Positions 46,450 through 59,129 of a stretch of 64,000 nt of DNA are shown piece after piece. The notes under the pieces were generated by a model, which was not told the DNA's origin, did no database searches, and saw nothing but the letters and a program-made list of their open reading frames with translations. The stretch is from contig OY987264.1 in assembly GCA_963920665.1 (NCBI GenBank), positions 27,136,906 through 27,200,905 of the forward strand, given 5' to 3'. The translations under genes were made by a program, and so were the position numbers. Position 1 is the stretch's first letter, and every line of letters starts with the position of its first letter. The stretch comes from Straminergon stramineum (lineage: Eukaryota > Streptophyta > Bryopsida > Hypnales > Calliergonaceae).

Positions 46450-49400
46450 GGTTATTGTGAAAATCAACCTTTTAGATACAATGTGAATCATTTGCTTAAA
46501 AAACCCTGAGAACACTTATTGGATCAAACTATTGTACAGGACCTCCCCCTTTCACACAAAATTCCAAGGATGAACATCTATACTTTTGTCCTACATAGAA
46601 GGATTCTCTATCATACATTGCACATTTAGTGTCTACAATGTTCTTCAAGAATTGACCCTAAAACTACAAGTTGGTTGGACTTAAACACTAGTGGAAACAT
46701 ATCACTATGTAGTTGCAATTGGGTGCAATTTTAAGAGAATAGATTGGGTGAATTCATTTTGGAATGCTTCTAAAGCATACATAGGAAAGGTGATTGTTAT
46801 GTAATGGCTTGTCTGAGGATATTTTGCAACTAAACATGGTTTAATATTAGAAATAAAACTATAGCATTGACATAAAAATGTTGGGGAAGGTCTCAAATTG
46901 AAGCACACAAACCAAAACAATGCCAAATTTCACATTGTTTGCACTTTGATTTATACTCGATACAATTGAAAATGCAATGGAAATAGAATGAATGGAAGAG
47001 TAAGCCACCTTTTGTAGCAAAGAACCTTGGTTTTATAGCATATGTGAATTTCTTCCATCCATTTTCAATGTTGTCATGTCTATCCTATAACAAAAGTTAG
47101 AAAAAATAGTGTGTTAGTGTCTTAGTGACAAACATAGTGGGAATGACAATGCCCACGTACATAATTTTGGGCTTGGACTCAATGACCCTCATATCGTGCT
47201 CTAAATGCCCTATGCCACTTTTTTTCAAATTATTTTATATAGAAAAAAACTAGAAGTCAATGAGTTGAAATTACTTGATTACCAATCCTAAACACTCTTA
47301 GCATACTCCTAAAATTCAATTGGATGAAAATGTGAAATTTTGTTACTTACACAAAGTTTGAAACTCATACATTAGGCACTTAGTGTCCATGGTGTCATTC
47401 TAGAGTTAACCATGAAACTTCAATGTAGCCAAAAAGTGGTTGATGAATGGTCAAACATCCTTTTCTAACTAATAAATGGATGATTTTCATCCAATTGTTT
47501 TGGGAAAGTAATTTGCTTGAATATGGATGTATGCATCACATGATGGTCCAAAACCTCTGATTGAAGAACAAAGTTTTTTTCTAGAGAAGATGATAAATCC
47601 ACAAATGACAAAAGATGCCTCTCTAGTGTATTGGGCAATGTGTATCTCTTTTGCTCTTGATTTGAATTTTAGACTTCAACATGTATGATCTTTTTTGAGT
47701 ATGAAACCAATTAAGTAAATAAAGATTATTAAGTCTACATTCTACTCCAATTTATAATTTTGTAAAATTCCTAAAATTGCCTATTTTATAGCCATTTGAA
47801 CTTTGGTTCTATTACCTCATTCTATTAAATTTTGAATAATAGAATGACACAAAAATTTGATTTACACCATGATATTCAACATCATAATATACACCAGTGG
47901 AGAATTTTCAAATTTTTTAGCTTATTTTGTATTTGATATTAATTTTCTTTCTTTAGTCTTCAAAAATTCATAATAATCATTTTTTTAAAATCGGAAATTT
48001 TAGCATTGCAGAAGACATTTGAGTCAATTTCTAAAAAATAAAAAATAAAAATTCTATTCATTTTCAATGGCAAAATGAAGCACCTAGAGTAGGAGAGTTT
48101 TATACTTGACCACACAATCATTGGTTCCAATGTTTTAGGGTTAATTCAATTAGTGCAAGAGCTTAAATAGCGAAAAAGTCTTATTATACTTGAATTGATT
48201 TGAATGAAAAGATTTCCTATTTCATGAACTGAATTTAGATGAGTACTACCAATAATAAAAGCTTTCACAATTAATGCACTCTAAATGATCTCTTAAGCAT
48301 TTATTCTTATAGAAAAATTAACTTTTCAATGAAGGGATTTCCAACACCATCCATTGTATATAAATTCAAGATATTCTATTAGGATTGACCTTCCAATAGT
48401 ATAACAAATACATGAGTGGCTATTTAAGACTTGAAGACTATATAAGACTTCAACTTAAACCATATATAGACTACATTTTTTAACTTTGAATTTCTACATT
48501 AATTTTAAAAATAATAATAAGTTTATTTGCAATCTGTTGTTCAACTTTAGGATCAAAATGAATAATTTCACATCCACATTTCTTCACTGGATTTTTTGGT
48601 GGGAGACCTAAATGACTATGTCAGAAGAGGCTGACAACCCTACCCTAGCCCGCCAAGTTTAAAATCAACAACCATGTGATGAGATTTAAAAAAATAAGAC
48701 CACCCTTCCTTGTCGTGCAATGTGAATTGAAAAAATGTCCTTTATGCAATTGAGTGTGGGAGAAATCGACTAACATCAGTTTATTGTGGTAGATCTAGCT
48801 ATGGGAGATTTTCACCACATGTCACAAAAAAAACCTTAGAGTTGGCTAGTGGGAGTGTATAGAACCTCTACCAAAATTGCCTTCCAAGCAATGAACTCCA
48901 ACGATGTTTTTGGTAAATTTATAATAAATAATTTTAGGTAAAAAAGGGGCAGCCCCTTAACCCCTAAAGGACTAAGGCACATTTTGGGCAGAAATTGTCA
49001 AATTTATTGTTAATTCTTTGAATTATTGTGAATCGTGCCAAATTAGTGCAAATTGTACTAAATTACTGTAATTGCACCAATTTAGTGTAGACTATGCTAA
49101 AGTACTATTTTTGGCCCAATTTAGTATTTCTACCACTATTTTAGTGTTCTAATAGTAGTTTTAAATTTACTAAATTCTTTTCAATTTTTTATACTTATTA
49201 TTTTTGTGGTTTTTCATTTACTTTTAGTTTCATTTCCTACTTCTAGTCTTTTATTTGCATTTTGGTTTTGCATTTTTGGTTTGCATTTTGTCATCATTTT
49301 ATTGTTAGCCTAATTTAGTTACTCTACCAAATCTTACTTAACCCTTGAACATTGGGTTGGTGACCATGGAAATTAGGCATTTTGGAATCGTGTGACATCA

Positions 49401-50280
49401 TCCACTTTAAAAAAATAAAAAATACTCATTGGGAGTCAAACTATTGGAGATGATCTCCCCTTTCCACCCCTAATTCCGAGGATGAGTAGTTGCAATTCTG
49501 TCCTACAGAAAAGAATTCCTTGTCATTCATTGGACAAAAAACATCTGCAACATCGTTTAGGGGTTAACACCTTTTTCGATCGAATCCCTATTTCTTCCCT
49601 AGAATTTTCTCTAATTTTTTTCTAATTGCATTTTCTAGCATCTTGCCCTAACCTCCCGAAGTTCCCATTGCTATTTAGCAGAAAACACTCTAATTGATGG
49701 TTGTGGCATTGTCTAGAATACTAACACTTTCAGACTTGCAAATTCAAGTAATTTGTTTATATTTTTGATTTTCTAAAAGGTGAACCAATATGGTTGTTTA
49801 CCTTAACATATTTTTGTTCTTTTCTATTGGGCTACTCTTGTGTTGTGGAGATTGTGTGACAATATTCTAGACCTTTGTGGCTATGTTTTCATGTTGTTAC
49901 AAGGATGGTCAAACAACACAAACAAATTGGAGAGTATGGAGCTAGGTATAGATCAATGTTGTTAGGATTTCTGGAGAGGGTAGTTTGGCTAGCAACAATG
50001 GTGAAGAATCAGATGATTCATATTGGAGGGATGTTTGTGACAATTGAGATCATTGGTAGGATAATCGATTGTTAGAGAGTAACCCTAGAGCACTACATTT
50101 CAAGCACAAGCTAATGAGATAGGCCTTATAAATATATGGTTAGTTTACTCCTATTTGGGTGAGACAAATTTCATAGTTAGGTTTAGGGAAGAATACCTAG
50201 ACACTCTATGTTGATTATAAAAACTATTACGTTGATTGTAGGTAAGCGTGAATTTTAGTAGTCCCTTTACTCCACCACTG
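46450..50280. other. AT-rich intergenic sequence, no gene recognised
   Basis: No domain-bearing frame. The TTAACCCCTAAAGGAC motif recurs at 48957-48972. The 49875-50075 + frame (66 codons) carries no recognisable motif and is not called. Composition becomes richer in C and T after 50280 at the start of a repeat array. Confidence 0.5.
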
Positions 50281-50389
50281 GGCCTTCTTTTTTTTCCTCT
50301 TGTCTTCCTCTTTTCCCCCGTGCTGCGGCCGCTATTGGTTGTTTGTCCTCTTTTTTTTTTTCGATTGGCTTCCTTCCCCTATACTTAGC

Positions 50390-51010
50390 AACCCAACCCC
50401 TATGACTTAGGCACCCAATGCGTAGATCCAACTCTCAACAGTATGAGAGAACCCAACTCCAGTGATTGTCCTCACCCTCAATAGTATGAGAGAGTCCAAC
50501 CCCTAGCTAAATCCCACCCCTAATAGTATGAGAAGCCCGACCCCCCTTGACTAAACCCAACCCCTGGCTGAACCCCACCCCTAACAGTATGAGAAGACCG
50601 ACCCCCCTTGACTAAACCCAAGCTGGTAGTATGATTGAACCCCACCCCAACAGTGTGAGAGAACCCCACCCTGACAGTAGAAGAAACCCGACCTTTTGAA
50701 CTGAACCCCAACCCGATAGTATGACTGAACCCAACACCGACAATGAGAGAGAACCCCACCCCCCAACTCGAGATATCGACCTTGTGAGAGAATCCCATCC
50801 CGGCAATATGAGAAGCTCGACCCTTTGGATTGAACCCCAACCCGACAGTATGACTAAACCCCAACCCGATAGTATGACTGAACCCAACACCAACAGTATG
50901 AGAAGCCCGACCCTTTGGATTGAACCCCAATCCGACTGTATGAGAGATCTGACTCCAGTGACTGGGATTGAACCCCAATCCGACTATATGAGAGACCCGA
51001 CTCCAGTGAC
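50390..51010. repeat. Degenerate short-period tandem array (CCCAACCC / CAGTATGAGAG units)
   Basis: Some 20 imperfect copies of two alternating phrases: 'acagtatga(g/c)(a/t)gaaccc(c/a)acccc' and 'gagaagcccgacccNNNttggattgaacccc'. Unit length varies around 24-35 bp and longer composites are repeated, for example near 50805-50870 and 50895-50990. Because the repeat is stop-poor on -, it yields repetitive G/F/S-rich frames (50520-50978, 50581-50766, 50612-50893), which I treat as artefacts. It may be a minisatellite inside a decayed transposon. Confidence 0.75.
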
Positions 51011-51284
51011 TGGAGGGTATTGGCCCCGATCCTTACCTTTTTCTTTGGAAGTTTCCCTTTCTATATCTATTCCTAATCTTACACTAATTTTTTTGATTTT
51101 TTTGAGAGGGGCGAGAGCAGTGTTGCTACCATTGGGGCACGGTGGTGCCGACGCCTTTGTCAACTATCGACCCTTTCCTCTATTATCTTTTTAGGGCTAA
51201 ACTTTATTTCGTTCCCAACACATTTTGGGAACTAAACTTTGTGTAGGGGTGACCACGGGGGTTCAAGGTCCTCCTATGGGGTGG

Positions 51285-51415
51285 TTTTAACACTCCACTA
51301 AGACTTTTTTACCCCAAGGGGGTTCAAAGCTTCGCCATATCCCTCTCCTTTAACACTCTCCTTTAACACTCTACTAAGACTTTTTTTACCCCAAGGGGGT
51401 TCAAAGCTCTGCTGT
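51285..51415 (+). repeat. Direct duplication of a ~45-bp block
   Basis: A block reading 'taacactcNactaagacttttttaccccaagggggttcaaagct' (single-base differences) occurs at about 51288-51331 and again at about 51364-51409, roughly 78 bp apart. An extra 'ctcctttaacact' repeat lies between them. Function unknown. It lies within the same C-rich repeat territory as the array at 50.4-51.0 kb. Confidence 0.75.
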
Positions 51416-53137
51416 CTAGGCAAGACCTACTACCCTCACACCCTTGTGTCTCTCACCAAAGAATACCACGTTAATGTTAGGGACAACAAAGGAAGGGACT
51501 TTTGCCACTCAACGGACTAGCAATACGGGGTTAGTATCACATATGACTTGGGCTAAAGGCCCCCCAAAGCGACATCGCTAATCATAAGGGGGGGTGCTCT
51601 AGGGTTAGTACACGAATACACGATAAAGCAAGGAGAGTGACAAAAGGGTCTCTCAAAGGTAAACACACAACTTCTAGTAAGCAGGTAAGTTAGGAAAGCC
51701 TCCAAACTCACGCTCGGAAGGGTTCGTACTACATACACTGAAGATGCAAGGGACCCACATAGACCTCGCAAGCTCGAAAAACAACAACAACAACAAAAAA
51801 GTGCCCAAAAAACATTGTTGCAAGGCTAGTGACTAAACGCCACAATTTCCAATACAAATTAGACCCAACGGACCCAATTATACAAAAGGGGGTGGTGAGA
51901 GAAGAGAAAGGGTGCCCTTTTATACTATCTCTCTGGCACCCACCTCTCCTCGTTCATCTAAGTTAACCTTATCTTCTTGGACTTTCATCCAAAACTCAAG
52001 GCTTTCATCCTATGTTGGCCCACTAAGCTAACTTTTGGAGATTAACTCCAAATTGCAAATGGATTGAGCCATTGGCTTTTGAAGGCCATTCTTAGTGTTG
52101 TTAAACCTCCTCCCTCTTTTCTATCTTCAAAATCACAATGAAACCTAGTGCCAACCTAATGCCAAAACCAAGAAAAATCCCAACTTTTGGAGGTTGACTT
52201 TTCTGGCAAAAGTATCTAGCCTAAGCTCCTAGGTAGATACAAGGGAGTGAGAAAATACCTATCTTGGGCCCCATTCCACTTTCGTATGCTCCCGGCCTGT
52301 CGGTCAAACCTGCCGTGGACTTTAAATTTCGTTAATTGTCGAGGAATTTGGCAAGTTCGGGTACTTCTGACTATCGGAATGGTGTGAAACTTGTTGGGGC
52401 ATCTTATTAATATAAAAGAAGCTATACTTATTTATAGTGGGAATTTACCACCACGTGAGAAATTTCTAGGAATTTCCCATCGCAGGTTTGGGTAGTTGAC
52501 TGTTCAGAAAGATACCTTCTAACTATCAAAAAATTCCGAAACTTTTTGAGGAACCTCCCATGGGATTCCACAACATATGTGTAGGCTCATATTTTTACTC
52601 TACACATCGGCCTAGGGGGGAAAAATTCCACCCCCTTGTTTAATTATCGGTGGTTGAGGAATCTTCCACACCGGGGGGAATCTGGGCGAACCAACTTCGT
52701 TGTTGGTTCCTGGGCAAGGTTTTAACCCTAAGTCACCCTCCTTAGACCTGAGATTCCTCCATGGTCCCGTCTTGGTATTTTCAACATTTGCAAGCTAAGA
52801 ATTGGGGTTCAACTATTTTGTCGATGAAATGGGGAAACTAGAACCTATCTCCAGGAATTGATTCCTATGCCTTACTAGGGTTACTTCAAACAATTTTAGA
52901 TTGAAGATGTCCTTTCCATGTGGGATTTTGATCTTGATACGCCCATCACTCATAATTGACCAATTTGCCAAGATTAGTTGCATTCTAACCTATTTACAAC
53001 TCGTGGTTGGGCCATTCTAGCTATAATATTCTAAAACTAGACCAAATACTATATTGGAATGTGATATTCCTATTTTGGTTCTACACTCTTTTGGGGGCTT
53101 TTGGTATATAAAAGTGCATTTAAAATGACAACATATG
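51416..53137. other. Intergenic repeat-like sequence, unclassified
   Basis: Less AT-rich than most intergenic DNA here and free of recognisable coding domains. It lies just beyond the truncated 3' side of the copia element at 53160-57260. No copy of that element's 57260-57500 putative LTR sequence was seen here. The 51553-51771 - frame has no recognisable motif. Confidence 0.4.
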
Positions 53138-53159
53138 AAAAAAAAAAAAAAAAAAAAAA
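53138..53159 (+). repeat. 22-nt A homopolymer at the edge of the copia remnant
   Basis: An uninterrupted run of 22 A on + (T on -) immediately beyond the last sequence recognisable as copia polymerase. It marks the truncation point of the element. It may be a simple-sequence expansion, or may mark an RNA-mediated or end-joining event. Confidence 0.9.
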
Positions 53160-53325
53160 GTGAGCCCTTGGTGACAAATTAGGGACTCACACCATGCGTT
53201 GGGGTCAATTGGTAGTTGTGTGGGATTACAATCTTGCATCTAAAATTTCTCTAGCAATTTCATGATGTAGTTTTTTTGTCCAATGAATATACCATAATTG
53301 AACTTCTATGAATCTTTCCTCTTAA

Positions 53326-53577
53326 TTAGTTGTTGGTGTGCCCTAGATTAGTCATCTCAAATTTACATTGAAGTTCCATCTTTAGTTGTGTGATATGTTC
53401 ATGATTGTCTCTTGTAATTAATAGGTCATCAACATAAAGGAGCAAAATGGTCATTTTTCCATATTGTTTCGAGTAATAGAGATTTGGATTACTTTCATTG
53501 CATATAAGACCTTGATTTAGCAACCAAGTGTAGATTCTTTCATACCAAGCTTTCGAGGCTTGTTTTAATCCATACAA
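53326..53577 (-). pseudogene. Copia reverse transcriptase fragment with YVDD active site
   Basis: The 83-codon open frame includes MYGLKQASKAWYERI, the signature that starts the C-terminal half of copia RT, and LLLYVDDLLITRDN, with the catalytic aspartates of the YxDD motif. The frame ends where copia RTs continue toward RNase H. Past the stop (53160-53320) only a frameshifted echo is visible, with an MQDCNP motif. Upstream on - (53580-53900) RT residues continue in broken frames with several stops. Confidence 0.9.
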
Positions 53578-54899
53578 AGCTTTTTCAATTTTTCATACCT
53601 TGGTAATATCACCGGCCTTGGGAAATCCATACAAGATTTTCATAAATGTGTCTTTAGTAATTGTTCCATTTAAAAAAGTTCTTATAACATCCATTTGTGA
53701 TAATGACTAGTTTCTTTGGGCGGCTAGTGCCAATATTAGGAGAATGGTTGACCATCATACAACTAGCGCAAAGATATCTTGATAATCAACTCCTTGTTGT
53801 TGGAATTCTCTTGCAACTATCTTGGTTTTTAGTTTGTCAATTCCACCATTTATATTTTTCTTGGTCTTAAAATCCACTTTGCAGTAATAGGTGTCTTATC
53901 AATGGGTCAATCGACTACTTGTTACATTCAATTCTTCAAAATAGAATTAATCATTAGGAAAAATTTGAGCCCTCAAAGGGGTTGCTTCCCTTTGAGAAGT
54001 TCCGCTCAATGGAACTCACAACCCCTTTGAGGAATAGTGGCCTCTATTCATCATCAATGATGAATAATCACACAATAAAAAAATATTTAAAAATATGAAA
54101 ATACTTTAAAATCTAAAAGATATTTAAAATATTAAAATAATAATTAAAATCCTTTGAAAATCCTATGAAAATAATATTATCAAAAATAGCAGTGTGACGT
54201 AGTTGTATTGATGCTACATCAAATTTTGTAATTTTGTAATTCTGAATTTATTTAAATATTAATTTTTTCAATTTTTTCAATTTTTAAAAAAATTCTTTAA
54301 TTGATTGTTCCCTGTGCTAATCAAGCACTGCAATTTGCTAGCCAAAAAAAAAATTGAAATTGTTTTTGGACTAGAATTCCCTACTGTCTTCGACTCACAG
54401 ACCTTTTGAGGGTTCAAACTTTTTCCAATGCTCACTTTGAATAGTATTCTTCCAACCTTTCTGTCTAATCACAATGCTGAAGTCAAATGATTTGGTACTT
54501 AATTCATAAAGAAGTGTCTAAAAATCTCATAGCTTTATAGAAGGAATCCTTTGTGGGGTGGGATAGAACCCTATAAGTGGTCTAGCATTTGGGTTTGCAA
54601 GTATGGGTCATTTCTATTTTGGGGGCATTTTTGATAGAGGTGAGGAGCTCTCTAGTGATGATTCCCAAATACTAGGTTCATTTGGTGAGCTAGGAATGGA
54701 TGGTTGTGATAATACTAGGTATTTAGGTTTCTAAGAATCTTAAGGTTCAGTGCTTTTGATGCCTTGCCTTTTAGAGCCTTTAGTTTTGGCATCTTGACTT
54801 TGGTGCTCTGAGCTATGAGATTTTATTACTACAAAAAGAATAAAGATATCATCTATAGGAGTTTGGATTTGCAGGTAGTGGAATCCAACTTTGGATTCG

Positions 54900-55990
54900 T
54901 CAAAGATGACGTCTCAACTAATGACTACTTTTCTACTCAGAGCACCGTAAAGTCTATATCCTTTTGTTTCAATATCATACCCTAAGAACATGTACCTCTA
55001 TGTTTTGAATTCAATCTTGAGTCTATTTTCCTTTGGAATATGCTAGGGATCCACAAATCCTCAAATTTCGAAATGTTGGTCTTTGTACCTGAATACTTGC
55101 CTTCGGGAGTTGGTCCATTGTTGGCTCTCATAGGACATTTGTTAATAAGGTACATGATAATTGCTACAGCCTTTGACCATAGGTAAGTTGGAAGTTGACA
55201 ATCATGTGAAATACTTCTTGCGCATTATATAATTGTGCAATTTCTTCGCTTAGAGACCCCATTTTGTTGAGGCGTGCGTACTTGAGTTAGTTCTTTGTGT
55301 ATTCTATTAGTGTTGCAATAACTTGAAAATTCCCCTCATAAATATTTTCTTCCTTTGTCGGATCACAAAACCTGGATTTTGTTCCCCGTTTTGTTTTCTA
55401 TCATTTGCTTGAAAATGCAAAACTTTGAGAAAGTTTTGCTTTTGTTCTTGAGAAAATATCCCCCCCTATTTGCATGAAAAATCATTTGTGAAGACAAGCA
55501 CAAATCAAGAACAAGCTGGGAAGGTCCGTCGTGTAGGATGGATAAGATCGGAGTGAATACAAAAGCTTGGCTCTTTTGAGCAATTGAGTGTTTGGCGTGG
55601 GAATTGCTCCCTACATTGCTCTCTAGCAAGGTAGCATTGGCATACTAGTTGTTGTCAATTAATGTTGGAAAGACCATCGATATTTCTTGAGTTAGACAAG
55701 AAATGAAGGCCAACATAACTAAGATGCCATAGGCCTCTATGCCACAAGGTAGCGATATCTGAATGTGTTACTGCTAATGCATGCATAGTATTTCTCAAGC
55801 AATATAATCCCTTTTATAGGTCTCTATGACCAAAGGCTATAATGCAATCTTGATTGTCAAGTATCCAAGATTGTTTTTTCTGAGAAGACCACTTTATTTC
55901 CACAATCAGCAATAGCACCAATGGAAATAAAGCTTTTCGTCATATTTGGGATATATGAAACTAAATTCAAATTTATTGATCATGTCTTAG
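54900..55990 (-). pseudogene. Copia integrase fragments (broken frames)
   Basis: Segments on - resemble the copia integrase. At about 55363-55500: YFLKNKSKTFSKFCIFKQMIENKTGNK. At about 55250-55340: a GEFSSYC ... RTPQQNGVSKRRN segment, matching the conserved PQQNGV(A/V)ERKN region after the catalytic core. At about 55100-55200: LINKCPMRANNGPTPEGKYSG-like residues, the C-terminal side. At about 54900-55000: a FLGYD.ETKGYRLY-like linker. Stops and frameshifts separate them, so no functional protein is possible. The zinc-binding N-terminal part (about 55650-55990) is only faintly visible. Confidence 0.8.
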
Positions 55991-56181
55991 TTCACACAAT
56001 TTCATTGCCCGATCCCTTTATAGAATGGAATTCACCTCCTCTTGTCTTAATTTCTCTAATCTCTACACTCAAAATACTAGACTAATAATTGAGTTTGTAG
56101 TGATCAGTAGCTATATGCCATGATGCGCCATTGTCTAAGCACCAAGGTTTGTTATCCCATGCAGTGTGATAATAAGGATCA

Positions 56182-57100
56182 TTAATTATAAGATTGAGCT
56201 AGATGAAAGTCAAAGAACTCAACAAAATTAACAAAGTTTATACTTCCTTGAGAGTTTCCTTCTTGTTGTTGATTATGTGGAAGTTGACAATCTCTAGCCA
56301 TGTGTCTGGGCTTCCCATAGTTGTAACAATATATTGGTTGTATGCTTATGAACGGAGGTCTGAAATAGCTTCTTCCAAGGTACCATGATGTGAGTATCCG
56401 CGTCTTGGAGAGCCATGGATCCGATATTCCTTCCATTAATAATGTTGGAACTAGCCTTTGCATCCCTGGTCCTATGGCTATTGATTTTCTTGCTTGTGAG
56501 TCACCGCAAGCACCTCGTCTTCTCCCAATTGTTGTAGATGAGATTGCCTTTGGTGTAATTCTAACATCAAGGAAGCACTAAGTTTCTCAAATGACATTGT
56601 TGCATTTAGGTGAGTAAGAGTTTGGATCTTGCTTTCGTATGATCTCAACAGTCCATTTAAGAGTATTTGATTGATGTTGTGATTGGACAATTTCTCCCCT
56701 TTCAACGATTGAAGCTGGCCGATTAACCTGAGGATTTGAGATTGATCTCCCAATTGGAACTGATCCTTCAACGCTTTCCAGGATTTAGCAAGATTTGCAT
56801 AGTCTGCAATTATATCAACAAAGTCATTAGAAATTGAAAGCAATATAAGTCTACAAGCTGAGTGTTTTTTTTAGTTGTGCTTCAATAAATGCTTTTCCAT
56901 CAATTGTAATTAGATACACAGTGTGGTTCTATTCTTTATCTATAATCCCCAATTGACCCTCTACCCTCAACATTGCTCTCATCTTGAGAGACCATACATA
57001 ATAATTTGTTAAGCTTTTAGTTTAACTACTTCTCTAAAGGCTACGCTTAAGCCTTTTGCCATCTTTGCAATCTCAATCTTATCAACTCTAGGAGTAGTGC
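56182..57100 (-). pseudogene. Copia gag region with altered zinc knuckle
   Basis: The frame at 56478-56843 encodes a copia-type gag core: a KSWKALKDQFQ segment, then LRLIGQLQSLK and LLNGLLRSYESK, helical stretches typical of this family. Earlier gag sequence (56850-57100) is readable in broken frames. The next frame (56182-56463) holds a CCHC knuckle, CYNYGKPRHMARDC. The second Cys of the usual C-x2-C-x4-H-x4-C is replaced by Tyr, which should abolish zinc binding, consistent with a dead copy. Confidence 0.8.
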
Positions 57101-57243
57101 TTCATTGATCAATCTTCATTCTTTGGTAGCATTCTAACTCTTTGCTATGTCAAGTATTACTCTCTCCAAATTTGCACTTCAATACACTTTGATTCTCTTA
57201 ATGTGTCAAGTACCACTCTTTGTAAGTCTACGCTTTGGCACAT

Positions 57244-57256
57244 CACTTTGATACCA
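57244..57256 (-). other. Putative retrotransposon primer-binding site (initiator Met tRNA type)
   Basis: On - the sequence is TGGTATCAAAGTG, close to the TGGTATCAGAGC primer site of plant copia elements. It lies immediately inside the presumed 5' LTR boundary, where - strand sequence ending in TTTCA is followed by ACT and then the site. Confidence 0.65.
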
Positions 57257-57261
57257 AGTTG

Positions 57262-59080
57262 AAAGAAACTCAGAGTATTTGTGAGTAGTTTTCAATAGTA
57301 TAAAAGTTCATTGAATGGTGACATATAAGTAAAAATAAACAAGGATCAATGAATCTAGAATTATGAATGAAGTCTATAGGTAAAAGAGAATGAGTGAAGT
57401 CTAAAAGACACTACGAGCAATATCCAACATGTTATGTTTTCACAACCATTGCTCTTGATTTTTTTGCTATGTAATGGTGGAATTGGCAAATGTTGAAAGC
57501 TACTCCAAATCTAGAAACTCATTGTGGTGTAGATTTAAATGATCATTTGTATTCTTCTTTGTCATCAACATAGAGAATTCAATTGAATGTTTGGATAAAG
57601 AGATTTTCTGCTTGATGTGCATTGATTTCAAATTCAATGAGAGTTCCATTTATTGTTGGCTCCACAAACATGTTGTCCTATCTTCAAGCAGATTCAAATT
57701 CAAGTCTTTCTACATATTTGAATTGTTACAAGCATTGGATTTTGAAGCACTTCATTTATTAACCTATTATAATCTAATTCATCCAAAATGGATCTTGGAT
57801 TTTCTGCAGCTCAAATGAAGAGGATGTAACTTAATGGGACTAATTGATGAGTTTAGTAATAGCATTGCCTAACTCCATTCTATGACAAGTGTAATACATA
57901 TAGGGCACGTAAAATGTCCTTTAGACTAGCAAGGTGAGAACATGGCAGTGTATGTCTTGAATCTTGATGTGAGGTCCAATGTGTAAATACTCGTGAATGT
58001 TGTGGTTGTGCATGTTGTTTGAATGCCACAACAATGATTTAAAGTCTATTGAAAAATAGCATCACCTATGTTGCAAATTATAAAGGCAACAACCTAGAAA
58101 GGGAAACACACTTGCCTAGGGATAGAGAACACAACAGACTCCCAAGAAAAAAGAGATATAAATGTTGTAACCAAGACTATACATCAAGAAAGAGCAATCT
58201 CAAAGGTGGTTATATCCCACACACACACAAGAAAAAGACCTCTTGCACAACCCAAAGAATGGGATCTTAGTGTCACTATTTCTAAAGGCAATTGTGACAT
58301 TCTACTTGAGTATTTCTTTTTTAAAGTGAAGAATATATTGAAAAAGAATGCATATCTAGATTGTTTTCTATTGAAAGAGGTGGAGCTCTTTCAAGGCTCT
58401 ATTTGCAAATATTGTATCAAATTTTAGCATCTTCAATGGCCATGGCCAATAAATGCATCAAATCTTATTTTGAATGGGATAAAGCCGAAATAGCTCTAGT
58501 GGGGCACCACATTCTCACGAAAACGCTCTTTAAAACTGGTTTGTACACTTTCATTGGCATGTTGGTATATTGTATCAAAGACAAAGGTAAAGATCACTTC
58601 GAGTGTATGCACCAGAATGTGATGCTTGAATAAATCACAAAAGGCATTGAGGAGAACGTCAAGCATAGTACTATGTTTGCCCAAAACATAGTCATTTTGA
58701 CTTACAAGAATCTCATATGCCACATTTAACTACTTTTGGACTTTTCAGTGAATTTTGGACTAAACATTTAGAGATCTCCAAATAATATCATCGGGAGATC
58801 TCTTGATGCATGTATGGATCTCCTGATGTTTTGCATAGATCTCCTGATGTTTTGGATTATGTCTTGATGACCATTTTTTTTTCTCGTGATAGCCATTATT
58901 AATTTTGGACTTCTAAAAGTCTAGTAGTTAAATTTGGCATTCATTTAGAAGGCAACAACATTTTGCATGTAGAAGATGAAGAAGCTCGGAAGTCATTCAA
59001 GGAGATTCAATTGCCTTGGAAGCCCGTTTCAAACTAGTTCCCTAGGCTAGGAACCACCCAAGTTGGCTAGATATTTTTAA
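57262..59080. other. Possible 5' LTR remnant and AT-rich sequence, no gene recognised
   Basis: The first few hundred bases should contain the 5' LTR of the copia element, but without a second LTR its outer edge cannot be placed. Frames at 58049-58270, 58361-58633 (+) and 58496-58723 (-) overlap antisense and have no recognised domains. A short imperfect repeat, 'gatctcctgatgttttg', occurs twice at about 58816-58855. Confidence 0.45.
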
Positions 59081-59085
59081 TATAT

Positions 59086-59086
<1 letters not shown>

Positions 59087-59129
<43 letters not shown>
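59087..59129 (+). repeat. (TAA)n microsatellite
   Basis: About 14 consecutive TAA triplets, followed at 59155-59170 by a short ATT-rich stretch that is partly complementary. Common plant simple-sequence repeat. Confidence 0.95.

Larger units (their letters stand above)
53160..57260 (-). mobile_element. Degraded, 3'-truncated Ty1/copia LTR retrotransposon
   Basis: Read on -, the domain order is primer-binding site, gag, zinc knuckle, integrase, reverse transcriptase, the copia order (integrase before RT). A TGGTATCAAAGTG sequence at 57256-57244 resembles the initiator-Met tRNA primer site of plant copia elements. The adjoining 5' LTR would end at about 57260. All frames are broken by stops and shifts. 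Past the RT only a decayed stretch (53160-53320) is left and no RNase H core was recognised, so the element is truncated at the A-tract. No second LTR was found. It is clearly inactive. Confidence 0.85.

Noticed and set aside
50520..51194. Frames of 93-157 codons over the minisatellite
   Set aside because: Repetitive translations of a short-period DNA repeat, open on both strands, with no start context or family match.
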